Positions 17,650 to 28,026 are shown, numbered from the stretch's first letter. The stretch: DNA of 64,000 nucleotides from Pelomonas sp965229315 (GCF_965229315.1 NZ_CBDDJA010000002.1:1984001-2048000); one strand, 5' to 3'. The notes: generated from the letters alone by a model not told the origin. Program-made: numbers and translations.

Positions 17650-20211
17650 ATGAACCAGACCGCTGACTTCAGCGCGCACACGCCCATGATGCAGCAGTAC
17701 CTGGGCCTGAAAGCCGACTTTCCGGACACGCTGCTGCTGTACCGGATGGGCGATTTCTACGAGGTCTTCTTTGATGACGCGCGCAAAGCCCATGCGCTGC
17801 TGGACATCACGCTGACCCAGCGCGGCCAGAGCGCCGGGCAGCCCGTGATCATGGCCGGCGTGCCGGTGCATGCGCTGGAGAGCTATCTCGCCAAGCTCAT
17901 CAAGCTCGGTGAAGCGGTGGCCATCGCTGAACAGGTCGGTGAGGTCGGCGCGGGCAAGGGGCCGGTGGAGCGCAAGGTGGTGCGCGTCGTCACGCCGGGC
18001 ACCATCACCGACACCGAGTTGCTGGCCGACAAGCAGGACGCGGTGCTGCTGGCCGTCTCCGGCCACGGCCGCCGGCACGGGCTGGCCTGGCTGTCGCTGA
18101 CGCAGGGCGAGATCGGCCTGGCCGAATGCAGCGACGTGGAACTGCCGGGCTGGCTGGCGCTGCTGTCCCCGGCCGAGGTGCTGGTCAACCGCGAACAGCA
18201 GCCGGCCGGCGTCATGAAGGCGCGTTTCCCGGTGACGAACCGGCCAAGCTGGCAGTTCGACGGCGCCTTGGGCAACCGCAAGCTGTGCGAGCAATTGGCG
18301 GTCGCCAGCCTGCAGGGCTTCAACGCGCATGAAATGGTGCTGGCGCATGCGGCCGGCAGCGCGCTGCTGGCCTTTGCCGAACACACCCAGGGCCGCGCGC
18401 TGGCCCACGTGCGGTCGTTGCGCGTGCAGCGCGCCAGCGACCTGCTGGACCTGCCGCCGGCCACGCAGCGCAACCTGGAGCTGGTGCAGACGCTGCGCGG
18501 CGAGTCGTCGCCGACGCTGTTCTCGCTGCTGGACACCTGCAAGAGCGGCATGGGCAGCCGCACGCTGCGGCAGTGGCTGCTGCATCCCAAGCGCGACCGG
18601 GCGGAAGCGATCTCGCGTCACGACGCGATTGCGGCGCTGCATGCGGAAGGCTTCGAGCCGCTGCGCGAGGCGCTGAAGTCGGTCAGCGACGTGGAGCGCA
18701 TCTCCGCCCGCATCGCGCTGCGCCAGGTGCGCCCGCGCGAGCTGACGGGCCTGCGCGCGACCTTGCAGGTGCTGCCGCAGCTGCGTGCAGTGACGCCGGC
18801 TGCCCTGCGTGATGCAGCGTTGACGCCGCCGACCGACATCCTGGATCTGCTGGAGCGCGCCATCGCGCTGGAGCCGGCCCTGCTGACGCGCGACGGCGGC
18901 GTCATGGCCGACGGTTTCGACGCCGAGCTGGACGAGCTGCGCGGCATCCAGCAGAACTGCGACGGCTTCCTGCTGGACCTGGAAACGCGCGAACGCGCCC
19001 GCACCGGCATCGCCAACCTGCGTGTGCAGTTCAACCGCGTGCACGGCTTCTACATCGAGGTGACGCAGGGCCAGGTCGACAAGGTGCCGATGGACTACCA
19101 GCGCCGCCAGACGCTGAAGAACGCCGAGCGCTACATCACGCCGGAGCTGAAGGCATTCGAAGACAAGGCACTGTCCGCCAACGAGCGGGCGCTGGCGCGC
19201 GAGAAGCTGCTGTACGAGCAGGTCATCGACGCGCTCATCACCCGCCTGGCGCCGCTGACCGCGCTGGGCCGCACGCTGGCCGGGCTGGATGCGCTGGCGG
19301 CGCTGGCCGAGCGTGCCATCACGCTGAACTGGTGTCGGCCGGAGTTCGTTCCACAGCCCTGCCTGGACATCGAGGCCGGCCGCCACCCGGTCGTGCAGGC
19401 CCGCCTGTACGAAACCGGCGGCACGGAGTTCATGCCCAACGACTGCAAGCTGGATGCGCGCACCAAGCTGCTGGTCATCACCGGCCCGAACATGGGCGGC
19501 AAGAGCACCTTCATGCGCCAGGTGGCGCTGATCGCGCTGCTGGCCGCCATCGGTTCCTACGTGCCGGCCACCCGTTGCCGCCTGGGCCCGATGGACGCCA
19601 TCCACACGCGCATCGGCGCGGCGGACGACCTGGCCAACGCGCAGTCCACCTTCATGCTGGAGATGACCGAGGGCGCGGCCATCCTGCATTCGGCCACCGA
19701 CCAGTCGCTGGTGCTGATGGACGAGATCGGCCGTGGCACCTCGACCTTCGACGGCCTGGCGCTGGCGTCGGCCATCGCCAGTCATCTGCACGACAAGACG
19801 CGCGCCTTCACGCTGTTCGCCACACACTACTTCGAGCTGACCGAGTTCCCGGCCAAGCACACGCTGGCGCAGAACTGGCACGTGTCGGCCGTGGAGAGCG
19901 GCGAGGACATCGTCTTCCTGCACGAACTGCAGCCCGGCCCTGCCAGCCGCAGCTACGGCGTGCAGGTCGCGAAGCTGGCCGGCATGCCGGCCAGCCTGGT
20001 GCGCCAGGCACGCGCGACGCTGGAAGCGCTGGAGACGCGCTCGAACGCGGCCGACGACCAGTTCGACCTGTTCGCCGCACCCCCTGCCCCACCGCCGCTG
20101 CCCGAGCCCAGCGCGCTGGTGGCCGCGCTCGCCGGCATCGACCCCGATGCACTGTCGCCGCGCGAGGCGCTCGACGCGCTGTACCAGCTCAAGAAGCTCG
20201 CCAAGGCATGA
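17650..20211 (+). CDS. mutS: DNA mismatch repair protein MutS
   Basis: An 853-residue mismatch-recognition ATPase. The N-terminal domain has the mismatch wedge M-G-D-F-Y-E-V-F-F near residue 33. The connector, lever and clamp domains follow. The ATPase has Walker A G-P-N-M-G-G-K-S-T near residue 615, Walker B L-M-D-E-I-G-R-G-T-S near 690, and T-H-Y-F-E-L-T near 723. The C-terminal tail ends with the short helical dimer region. The length equals that of E. coli MutS (853). It acts with MutL and is a single gene with its own promoter region. Confidence 0.98.
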   Translation: MNQTADFSAHTPMMQQYLGLKADFPDTLLLYRMGDFYEVFFDDARKAHALLDITLTQRGQSAGQPVIMAGVPVHALESYLAKLIKLGEAVAIAEQVGEVGAGKGPVERKVVRVVTPGTITDTELLADKQDAVLLAVSGHGRRHGLAWLSLTQGEIGLAECSDVELPGWLALLSPAEVLVNREQQPAGVMKARFPVTNRPSWQFDGALGNRKLCEQLAVASLQGFNAHEMVLAHAAGSALLAFAEHTQGRALAHVRSLRVQRASDLLDLPPATQRNLELVQTLRGESSPTLFSLLDTCKSGMGSRTLRQWLLHPKRDRAEAISRHDAIAALHAEGFEPLREALKSVSDVERISARIALRQVRPRELTGLRATLQVLPQLRAVTPAALRDAALTPPTDILDLLERAIALEPALLTRDGGVMADGFDAELDELRGIQQNCDGFLLDLETRERARTGIANLRVQFNRVHGFYIEVTQGQVDKVPMDYQRRQTLKNAERYITPELKAFEDKALSANERALAREKLLYEQVIDALITRLAPLTALGRTLAGLDALAALAERAITLNWCRPEFVPQPCLDIEAGRHPVVQARLYETGGTEFMPNDCKLDARTKLLVITGPNMGGKSTFMRQVALIALLAAIGSYVPATRCRLGPMDAIHTRIGAADDLANAQSTFMLEMTEGAAILHSATDQSLVLMDEIGRGTSTFDGLALASAIASHLHDKTRAFTLFATHYFELTEFPAKHTLAQNWHVSAVESGEDIVFLHELQPGPASRSYGVQVAKLAGMPASLVRQARATLEALETRSNAADDQFDLFAAPPAPPPLPEPSALVAALAGIDPDALSPREALDALYQLKKLAKA

Positions 20212-20281
20212 GCGCTGCCCGGCCGCCCGAAGGCTCTCGGCGCCAGCTCGCCGGGACAGCGCGCAGCGCGAAGGGTGCCCG

Positions 20282-21085
20282 GTGACCAAGACGCTCGTCT
20301 TCTCCCACGCCAACAGCTTTCCCGCCGGCTGCTACCGCGTGCTGTTCGAGCGCTGGCGCGCGGCCGGCTGGCGCGTCGAGGCGCTGGACCGCTTCGGCCA
20401 CGATCCGCGCTTCCCCGTCACCGGCGACTGGCGCCGGCTGCGCGACCAGCTCATCCATTTCATCGAGCACGACGTGAGGCCCGACGGCCCCATCGCGCTG
20501 GTGGGCCATTCGCTGGGCGGCCTGCTGAGCCTGATGGCCGCGTGCCGCCGGCCCGACCTGGTCAATGGCCTGGTGATGCTGGATTCGCCCGTCATCGCCG
20601 GGCTCCGCGCCGCCGGCATCGCCGTGGCGAAGACGACCGGGCTGATCCACCGCTACGGCCCGTCCAAGATCGCCCGCGAGCGCAGGCAGAGCTGGCCCGA
20701 CCGCGCGGCAGTCCACGCGCACTTCGCCGCCAAGAAGGCGTTCGCCCGCTGGGACCCGCGTGTACTGGCTGACTACGTCGAGGCAGGCTTCGAGGAGCTG
20801 GACGGCCAGGTGCGGCTGCGCTTTCATCGCGAGGTCGAAGCCCACATCTACCGCACGCTGCCTCACCACCTGCCGCTGCTGCTGCGCCTGCGCCCGCCAC
20901 AGTGCCCGGTGAGCTTCGTCGGCGGCACGCGCTCGCGCGAGCTGCGCCAGGCCGGTGCCGCGGCGTCGCAGCGGCTGGCGGGCGAGCGCTGGCGCTGGAT
21001 GGAGGGCTCGCACCTCTACCCGTTCGAACAGCCGGATTCGACGGCCGACCTGGTGCTGGCGCTGCTCGCCGACCAGGCCCGCTGA
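20282..21085 (+). CDS. alpha/beta hydrolase
   Basis: A 267-residue alpha/beta-hydrolase fold protein. It starts V-T-K-T-L-V-F-S-H-A-N-S-F-P-A-G, with the oxyanion loop S-H-A-N-S-F-P, nucleophile elbow G-H-S-L-G-G near residue 80, and a likely catalytic His in G-S-H-L-Y-P near residue 240. I chose GTG 20282; the frame is open to 20147 inside mutS, but the conserved fold starts here. No signal peptide, so it is cytoplasmic. Substrate unknown. It lies between mutS and pyrG in the same direction. Confidence 0.87.
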   Translation: MTKTLVFSHANSFPAGCYRVLFERWRAAGWRVEALDRFGHDPRFPVTGDWRRLRDQLIHFIEHDVRPDGPIALVGHSLGGLLSLMAACRRPDLVNGLVMLDSPVIAGLRAAGIAVAKTTGLIHRYGPSKIARERRQSWPDRAAVHAHFAAKKAFARWDPRVLADYVEAGFEELDGQVRLRFHREVEAHIYRTLPHHLPLLLRLRPPQCPVSFVGGTRSRELRQAGAAASQRLAGERWRWMEGSHLYPFEQPDSTADLVLALLADQAR

Positions 21086-21130
21086 CGGCCGGGCCCCGAC
21101 GCCTCCCGTACAATCTGAATTTCCCACCAC

Positions 21131-21151
21131 AGCAGCCTGTTCTGGGCTGCT
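21131..21151 (+). promoter_or_regulatory. hairpin immediately upstream of the pyrG start
   Basis: AGCAGCC (21131-21137) pairs perfectly with GGCTGCT (21145-21151) around TGTTCTG, ending seven bases before the pyrG ATG. A TACAAT -10 box lies about 20 bases upstream of the hairpin (21111-21116 region), so the hairpin occupies nearly the whole leader. Its position suggests an effect on ribosome access or early elongation. Confidence 0.4.
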
Positions 21152-21158
21152 GCAAGAC

Positions 21159-22808
21159 ATGACCAAATACGTCTTCGTCACTGGCGGCGTGGTGTCCTCG
21201 CTAGGCAAGGGCATCGCATCGGCCTCCCTGGCTGCCATCCTCGAATCCCGCGGCCTCAAGGTCACCCTGATCAAGCTGGACCCGTACATCAACGTCGACC
21301 CGGGCACGATGTCGCCGTTCCAGCACGGTGAGGTCTTCGTCACCGACGATGGCGCCGAAACCGACCTGGACCTCGGCCACTACGAGCGCTTCATCACGAC
21401 GCGGATGAAGAAGGCCAACAACTTCACCACCGGCCAGATCTACATGTCCGTGCTGGAGAAGGAACGCCGCGGCGACTACCTCGGCAAGACGGTGCAGGTG
21501 ATCCCGCACATCACCAACGAGATGCAGGAGTTCATCCGCCGCGGGGCCGGCCAGGGCACGCCCGAGGCGGTGGACGTGGCCATCGTCGAGATCGGCGGCA
21601 CGGTGGGCGACATCGAGTCGCTGCCCTTCCTGGAAGCCGCGCGCCAGATGAGCCTGAAGGCCGGCCCGAACAACGTCGCCTTCGTACACCTGACCTACGT
21701 GCCGTGGATCGCCGCCGCCGGCGAACTCAAGACCAAGCCCACGCAGCACACGGTGCAGAAGCTGCGCGAGATCGGCATCCAGCCCGACGCGCTGCTGTGC
21801 CGCGCCGACCGCCGCATCCCCGACGACGAACGCGAGAAGATCTCGCTGTTCACGAACGTCGCGGAGTACGGCGTGATCTCGATGTGGGACGTGAACACCA
21901 TCTACAAGGTGCCGCGCATGCTGCACGAGCAGGGCCTGGACCAGCTCATCTGCACCAAGCTGCAGCTCAACACCAAGAGCGCGGACCTCAAGCGCTGGGA
22001 CAACCTCGTGTTCGAGGTCGAGAACCCCAAGGAGCAGCTCACCATCGCCATGTGCGGCAAGTACACCGACCTGTCGGACTCGTACAAGTCGCTCAACGAG
22101 GCGCTGCGCCACGCCGGCATCCACAACCATTCGGGCGTGAAGATCGAGTACGTCGACAGCGAGACGCTGACGCCCGAGACGGTCGGCAGCCTCAGCGCCT
22201 ACGACGCCATCCTGGTGCCCGGCGGCTTCGGCAAGCGCGGCGTGGAGGGCAAGATCCTGGCTGCGCAATACGCCCGCGAGCACAAGGTGCCCTACCTTGG
22301 CATCTGCCTGGGCATGCAGGTCGCGACCATCGAGTACGCCCGCCACATGGCCGGCCTGGCAGGCGCCAACTCCACCGAGTTCGACCCGCAGACGCCGCAT
22401 CCCGTCATCGCGCTGATCGACGAGTGGCAGGACGCCGACGGCAGCATCCAGAAGCGCGACGCCAACTCCGACCTCGGCGGCACGATGCGCCTGGGCGCGC
22501 AGAGCTCCGACGTCAAAGCCGGCACGCTGGCCCACGACATCTACGGCGACGTCGTCACCGAGCGCCACCGCCACCGCTTCGAAGCCAACGAGCACTACCT
22601 GGACCGCCTGCAGCAGGCTGGCTTGGTCATCTCGGCCATCACCCAGCGCGAGAAGCTGACCGAAATGGTCGAGCTGCCGCGCGAGGTGCACCCGTGGTTC
22701 GTCGGCGTGCAGTTCCACCCCGAGTTCAAGTCCACGCCCTGGGGCGGCCACCCGCTGTTCACGGCCTTCATCAAGGCCGCGCTGAACCACAAGCACCAAG
22801 CTCACTGA
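21159..22808 (+). CDS. pyrG: CTP synthase
   Basis: A 549-residue enzyme making CTP from UTP, ATP and glutamine. The N-terminal synthetase domain starts T-K-Y-V-F-V-T-G-G-V-V-S-S-L-G-K-G. The C-terminal class I glutaminase domain has the nucleophile loop G-I-C-L-G-M-Q near residue 382 and the His/Glu site Q-F-H-P-E-F near residue 523. The length is normal. It is first in the run pyrG-DUF1330-eno-ftsB, where E. coli has pyrG-eno. Confidence 0.98.
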   Translation: MTKYVFVTGGVVSSLGKGIASASLAAILESRGLKVTLIKLDPYINVDPGTMSPFQHGEVFVTDDGAETDLDLGHYERFITTRMKKANNFTTGQIYMSVLEKERRGDYLGKTVQVIPHITNEMQEFIRRGAGQGTPEAVDVAIVEIGGTVGDIESLPFLEAARQMSLKAGPNNVAFVHLTYVPWIAAAGELKTKPTQHTVQKLREIGIQPDALLCRADRRIPDDEREKISLFTNVAEYGVISMWDVNTIYKVPRMLHEQGLDQLICTKLQLNTKSADLKRWDNLVFEVENPKEQLTIAMCGKYTDLSDSYKSLNEALRHAGIHNHSGVKIEYVDSETLTPETVGSLSAYDAILVPGGFGKRGVEGKILAAQYAREHKVPYLGICLGMQVATIEYARHMAGLAGANSTEFDPQTPHPVIALIDEWQDADGSIQKRDANSDLGGTMRLGAQSSDVKAGTLAHDIYGDVVTERHRHRFEANEHYLDRLQQAGLVISAITQREKLTEMVELPREVHPWFVGVQFHPEFKSTPWGGHPLFTAFIKAALNHKHQAH

Positions 22809-22820
22809 CTCACTGACACC

Positions 22821-23111
22821 ATGCCGAGCGCCTACATCTTTGCAAATGTCACGGTCACCGACCCGGCGCAGTACGAGGACTACCGCAAGTTCTCGTCGCA
22901 GGCGATGCAGGTGCATGGCGCCGAGGTCTGCGTGCGTGGCGGCGCAGTCAGCGTGCTGGAAGGCGACTGGGCGCCGGAGCGTGTCGTTCTGCTGAAGTTC
23001 CCATCGCGCGAAGCGGCGCAGGCGTTCTACGACTCGCCCGAGTACGGCCGCGCCCGGCAGGCCCGCGAGGGTGCGGCGGTGATGCGCATGGTGCTGATCG
23101 ACGGCGTCTGA
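22821..23111 (+). CDS. DUF1330 family protein
   Basis: A 96-residue ferredoxin-like-fold protein of the DUF1330 family (dimeric alpha-beta barrel type). The pattern Y-I-F-A-N-V-T-V-T-D-P at the N-terminus, V-L-L-K-F-P-S-R-E-A-A-Q-A-F-Y-D-S-P-E-Y near residues 57-76 and the final V-L-I-D-G-V are typical. Its function is unknown. It begins twelve bases after pyrG and is often found between pyrG or kdsA and eno in betaproteobacteria. Confidence 0.9.
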   Translation: MPSAYIFANVTVTDPAQYEDYRKFSSQAMQVHGAEVCVRGGAVSVLEGDWAPERVVLLKFPSREAAQAFYDSPEYGRARQAREGAAVMRMVLIDGV

Positions 23112-23200
23112 AGCACCGGCAAGAGATTGATGTGACGCGGTAACGCCCGCTTGGCACACTGCGCCCCGCCCCGAATTTTTCACTTCCTGGAGACACAAGA

Positions 23201-24487
<1,287 letters not shown>

Positions 24488-24493
24488 CCTCAC

Positions 24494-24787
24494 TTGAAAG
24501 TCCTCGCCCTGGTCCTGGCCGCGTTCCTCGCGGCCATCCAGGCCCAGCTCTGGGTGGGCCGGGGCAGCATTCCGCACGTCGCCCAGCTGCGTGAGAAGCT
24601 GGCCGACGCGCAGGCCGAGAACGACGCGGCCCGGGCACGCAACAGCCAGCTGCAGGCGGAGTTGCGCGACCTGCGCGAGGGGCTGGAGATGGTCGAGGAG
24701 AAGGCCCGCTTCGAGCTGGGCATGATCAAGTCCGACGAAATCTTCGTGCCCGTCGCTTCGGCGGCGGCCTCGTCCGGCAGGCGCTGA
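24494..24787 (+). CDS. ftsB: cell division protein FtsB
   Basis: A 97-residue bitopic membrane protein of the FtsQLB divisome subcomplex. It has one N-terminal membrane helix (residues 3-18), then a periplasmic coiled coil (Q-L-R-E-K-L-A-D-A-Q-A-E-N), and the conserved E-E-K-A-R-F-E-L-G-M-I near residue 70. It starts with TTG six bases after eno. Placement directly after eno is the same as in E. coli. The stop overlaps the pnuC start (TGATG). Confidence 0.93.
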   Translation: MKVLALVLAAFLAAIQAQLWVGRGSIPHVAQLREKLADAQAENDAARARNSQLQAELRDLREGLEMVEEKARFELGMIKSDEIFVPVASAAASSGRR

Positions 24788-25398
24788 TGCTGGCGGCCTC
24801 GTGGGCGGCGCTGATCGCGCCGGCCTTCTCCGCGTTCGGCAGCCCCATCTCGTGGCTGGAGCTGGTGGCCTTCGTGCTGGCGATCTGGATGGTCGTGTGC
24901 AACATGCGCGTGCACCTGCTGGCCTGGCCGCTGGCGCTCATCAGCTCGCTGATGTACTTCGCGCTGTTCTGGGACGGCAAGCTCTACGGCGAGGCGGCGC
25001 TGCAACTGCTGTTCGCCGCGCTGGCGCTGTGGGGCTGGTGGCAGTGGCGCTTCGGCCGCACGCGCAGCGGCGAGGCGTTGACCGTGCGGCGCCTGGGCCT
25101 GCCAGGCCTCGCCAAGCCCGTGCTGCTGACGCTGGCCGCCTGGCCGCTGCTGGGCCTGTTCCTGTCCAGGCAGACCGACTCGCCGCTGCCCTACTGGGAC
25201 GCCTTCCCCACCGTCGCCAGCCTGCTGGGCCAATGGCTGCTGGCGCGCAAGTACGAGGAGAACTGGCCGACCTGGATCGTCGTCAACGCGGTCAGCGTGG
25301 TGCTGTTCGGCCTCAAGGGCTACTGGCTCACCGTCATCCTGTATGCCGGCTTCATCCCGATGAGCGTGATCGGCTGGCGCGCGTGGAGGCGGGCTTGA
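24787..25398 (+). CDS. pnuC: nicotinamide riboside transporter PnuC
   Basis: A 203-residue PnuC-family permease of the inner membrane with about seven hydrophobic helices and the family's W-P-L-A-L-I-S-S and L-W-G-W-W-Q-W-R-F-G motifs (residues 49 and 78). It imports nicotinamide riboside down its gradient, trapped by phosphorylation inside. It starts one base back in ftsB and is followed by an overlapping NadR-like kinase, which fits this mechanism. Confidence 0.93.
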   Translation: MLAASWAALIAPAFSAFGSPISWLELVAFVLAIWMVVCNMRVHLLAWPLALISSLMYFALFWDGKLYGEAALQLLFAALALWGWWQWRFGRTRSGEALTVRRLGLPGLAKPVLLTLAAWPLLGLFLSRQTDSPLPYWDAFPTVASLLGQWLLARKYEENWPTWIVVNAVSVVLFGLKGYWLTVILYAGFIPMSVIGWRAWRRA

Positions 25399-25925
25399 CG
25401 CTGGTGGCCCTGCTGGGCGCCGAGTGCACCGGCAAGTCCACGCTGGCCGAGGCACTGGCCACGCACTTCAACGCCGGCCTCGTGACCGAGTACCTGCGCG
25501 AATGGTGCGACACCCACGGCCGCACGCCGCAGAAGCATGAGCAGCCGCACATCGCCCAGGCCCAGGCCGCCCGCATCGAGGCCGCCGCCCGGCAGCATGC
25601 GCTGGTGTTCTGCGACACCACGCCGCTGATCACGGCCCTGTGCAGCCAGCATTACTTCGACGACGACTCGCTGCTGGCCGGCGCGGTGGCCTTCCAGCGC
25701 CGCTGCGACATGACGCTGCTGTGCGCTCCGGATTTGCCCTGGCAGTCCGATGGCATCCAGCGCGACGGGCCCGAGGTGCGGGCACGCTTCGACGCGCGCC
25801 TGCGCGCCGCGCTGGCGGCCGCGGCGCTGCCGTGGGTGGACATCGAAGGCAGCGACGCGGTGCGGCTGCAACGCGCGCTGCAGGCGCTGGCGCCCCGGCT
25901 CACAGCGCCCGCTGCGCGTAGCTGA
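25395..25925 (+). CDS. NadR-type ribosylnicotinamide kinase-like P-loop protein
   Basis: A 176-residue P-loop kinase with Walker A L-L-G-A-E-C-T-G-K-S-T at residues 5-15 and the S/T-E-Y-L-R-E-W region near residue 36 that is typical of the kinase half of NadR. The DNA-binding and adenylyltransferase domains of full NadR are absent. The TTG at 25395 overlaps the pnuC stop (TTGA); a GTG at 25383 would add four residues. With PnuC it forms an uptake-and-phosphorylation pair for NAD salvage. The 3' end overlaps a remnant on the opposite strand. Confidence 0.85.
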   Translation: MTLVALLGAECTGKSTLAEALATHFNAGLVTEYLREWCDTHGRTPQKHEQPHIAQAQAARIEAAARQHALVFCDTTPLITALCSQHYFDDDSLLAGAVAFQRRCDMTLLCAPDLPWQSDGIQRDGPEVRARFDARLRAALAAAALPWVDIEGSDAVRLQRALQALAPRLTAPAARS

Positions 25926-26061
25926 CGCCGTAGGCCGCCGGGCGCACCAGCAGCACCGGGTCGGCGGATGGCTTGATGCCGGCGGCGGCCAGGTCATCAT
26001 GGATGGTTTCCTGCGCCTGAAGATCCCCTGCTACCAGCGCCGCAGGCCCGGCCCGCAGGGG
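25900..26061 (-). pseudogene. C-terminal remnant of an unidentified protein
   Basis: An open frame of about 53 codons on the minus strand ends at a TGA at 25900-25902 and reads like real protein (Q-E-T-I-H-D-D-L-A-A-A-G-I-K-P near its middle, ending G-V-S-Y-A-Q-R-A-L). It has no ATG, GTG or TTG near its 5' end and is closed by a stop at 26062-26064, so it seems to be the tail of a gene whose front is lost. I do not recognise the family. Confidence 0.4.
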
Positions 26062-26099
26062 TCAGACCGGACTGCGAACGTCCGTGCCGGGCACGCCGC

Positions 26100-27137
26100 T
26101 CATTGCAGCGTCGCGTCCCCGCCGACGGGCTGGTTGCCGAGGGCCGTGAACATGGCACCGACATCGACCGCGTCGAAGCGGTAGTGCTGGCCGCAGAAGT
26201 CGCAGCTGATCTCGATCTCGCCACGTTCGGCCAGCACGCTGTCCGCCTCGTCGCGGCCCAGACCGCGCAGCATCTGCGTGACGCGTTCCCGCGAGCAGGT
26301 GCAGGCGAAGTGCGGCGCCTGCGGCTCGAAGCGGGTCACGGTCTCTTCCCAGAACAGCCGGCGCAGCACCGTGTCGGCGTCCAGCGTCAGCAGTTCCTCG
26401 GCCGTCAGCGTGCCCGCGAGGATGCTGATGCGGTTGAAGGCGTCGGACAACCCGATGTCGTCCTCGTTGCTGGAGCGCTGGCTCCATGCCGGCAGCGCCG
26501 GGTGCTCCCCGGCGGGGCTTGGCGTGGGCGAGGCCGGCCCGGCGCCGCGCACCCCCTGCAGATTGCCTTCGCCCTCGACCGGCAGGCGCTGGATCAGCAG
26601 GCCCGCGGCGATGTCGCCATTGGCGGCCAGCACGAGCTTGGTGTCGAGCTGCTCGGACTGCAGCATGTAGTGCTCCAGCACCTCGGAGATCTTCTGCAGC
26701 GGTTCGCGCTGGTCGCCGTGCAGGGACACGACCCCCTGGTAGGGCTGCTGGCCGGGGAACTTGTCCTTGGGGTCCAGCGTGATCGCGCAACGCCCCTGGC
26801 CGTGCAGGTTGACCATGGCCTCCAGCGCCGCGCCCGGCGCCACCTCGCCCACACACTTGGCCGTGGCGCGGAACGCCAGGTCGGGCTGGGCCTCCGCGAC
26901 GGCCAGCTTGACGGGGCCGTCACCGAAGATCTGCAGCACCAGCGCGCCGTTGAACTTGATGTTGGCCTGCATCAGCACGGCCGCGGCGCTCATTTGGCCC
27001 AGCAGGTCGCGCAGTTCCGGCGGGTATTCGCTGCCGGGCTCGCGGCGCGACAACAGCTCCTGCCAGGAACCGGTCAGCCGCACCAGCATGCCGCGCACGG
27101 GCAGGCCATCGAACAGGAACTTGTGCAATTCAGACAT
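26100..27137 (-). CDS. hslO: Hsp33 family redox-regulated chaperone
   Basis: A 345-residue cytoplasmic holdase activated by oxidation. The C-terminal redox switch is complete: C-T-C near residue 283 and C-D-F-C near residue 316, the four zinc-binding cysteines. It is longer than E. coli Hsp33 (292) because of a Gly/Pro/Ala-rich insertion around residues 197-220 between the core and linker. It is upstream of the remnant at 25900 and downstream of the gamma carbonic anhydrase on the same strand. The 112-base gap to that gene contains GC-rich inverted sequences but no gene. Confidence 0.95.
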   Translation of the reverse strand: MSELHKFLFDGLPVRGMLVRLTGSWQELLSRREPGSEYPPELRDLLGQMSAAAVLMQANIKFNGALVLQIFGDGPVKLAVAEAQPDLAFRATAKCVGEVAPGAALEAMVNLHGQGRCAITLDPKDKFPGQQPYQGVVSLHGDQREPLQKISEVLEHYMLQSEQLDTKLVLAANGDIAAGLLIQRLPVEGEGNLQGVRGAGPASPTPSPAGEHPALPAWSQRSSNEDDIGLSDAFNRISILAGTLTAEELLTLDADTVLRRLFWEETVTRFEPQAPHFACTCSRERVTQMLRGLGRDEADSVLAERGEIEISCDFCGQHYRFDAVDVGAMFTALGNQPVGGDATLQ

Positions 27138-27249
27138 GCTGGCGCCCCTCGTCCGTCGAGGTCGCCGGCCGATCCCCCGAGGGGGTGCCTGTCCGGCTTG
27201 GGGCGGCCCGGCGCTCGGCCCGCTCGCCGGCCTTCACGTTCTTCATGTC

Positions 27250-27774
27250 TTATCCGATCCTCTTCAGGCCGCCCGCATAACGGCGGCCGTTGTTGACGTA
27301 ATGGGCCGCGCTGGCCTTCAGACCGGCGATCTGCGCCTCGCTGAGTTCGCGCACGACCTTGGCCGGCGCGCCGACGATGAGGCTGCCGTCCGGGAATTCC
27401 TTGCCCTCGGTCACCAGCGCGCCGGCGCCGACGACGCAGTTGCGGCCGATGCGGGCGCCATTCAAGACCACGGCGCCGATACCGATGAGGCTGTCGTCAC
27501 CCACCGTGCAGCCGTGCAACATGACCTGATGGCCCACCGTCACCCGCTCCCCGATGACGAGGGGGTAGCCGTGGTCTGCATGCAACACCGAACCATCCTG
27601 GATATTGCTACTGGCGCCGACCGTCAGATGCTCGCTGTCGCCGCGCAGCACGGCGTTGAACCAGATGCTCACATCCTCGGCCAGCGTGACGCGGCCGATC
27701 ACCTCGGCGCTGCCGGCCACCCAGGCGGAACCGGCCACATCGGGGACGAAGTCATCCAGTTGGTAGATCGCCAT
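27250..27774 (-). CDS. gamma carbonic anhydrase family protein
   Basis: A 174-residue left-handed beta-helix protein of the YrdA/PaaY/CaiE group. Histidines of the metal site are visible in L-H-A-D-H-G-Y near residue 67 and V-G-H-Q-V-M-L-H-G-C near residue 83. Family members are trimers; carbonic anhydrase activity is proven only for some and others act as thioesterase-like or structural proteins. The gene order with hslO is common in betaproteobacteria. Confidence 0.9.
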   Translation of the reverse strand: MAIYQLDDFVPDVAGSAWVAGSAEVIGRVTLAEDVSIWFNAVLRGDSEHLTVGASSNIQDGSVLHADHGYPLVIGERVTVGHQVMLHGCTVGDDSLIGIGAVVLNGARIGRNCVVGAGALVTEGKEFPDGSLIVGAPAKVVRELSEAQIAGLKASAAHYVNNGRRYAGGLKRIG

Positions 27775-28026
27775 CGCTCGCCGCCTGAGAGTGGCCGCTG
27801 GGGCCGGGAGCGGAATTTTAGGTGAGCACCCGGCGACGGCCTGCGAGCCGCGGCGGCCGTGGGTGCACGGCGTCGCGGCGCAACCCGGGTTAGTGCCCAG
27901 CGGGTTTTCACGCCCCTCAAGTCCGGTGCTTGCTGAAAGCTGTCGCCAACCTGATCATCGCCGCCACACCTGTGAATTCGTCACGGTTGACCGTTAGCTG
28001 TTTTTCCACATCGCGAGAAAGAACAT

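Noticed and set aside
17590..20313. 907-codon open frame opposite mutS
   Set aside because: Complete antisense of mutS with shadow composition (Arg/Gln/His/Ala-rich); mutS is certain.
21201..23198. 665-codon minus-strand frame opposite pyrG and DUF1330
   Set aside because: Shadow of pyrG; composition dominated by Val/His/Asp/Arg as in other antisense frames.
27138..27249. Short gene between hslO and the gamma carbonic anhydrase
   Set aside because: No frame with credible composition; the GC-rich inverted sequences resemble common intergenic structure in Burkholderiales.
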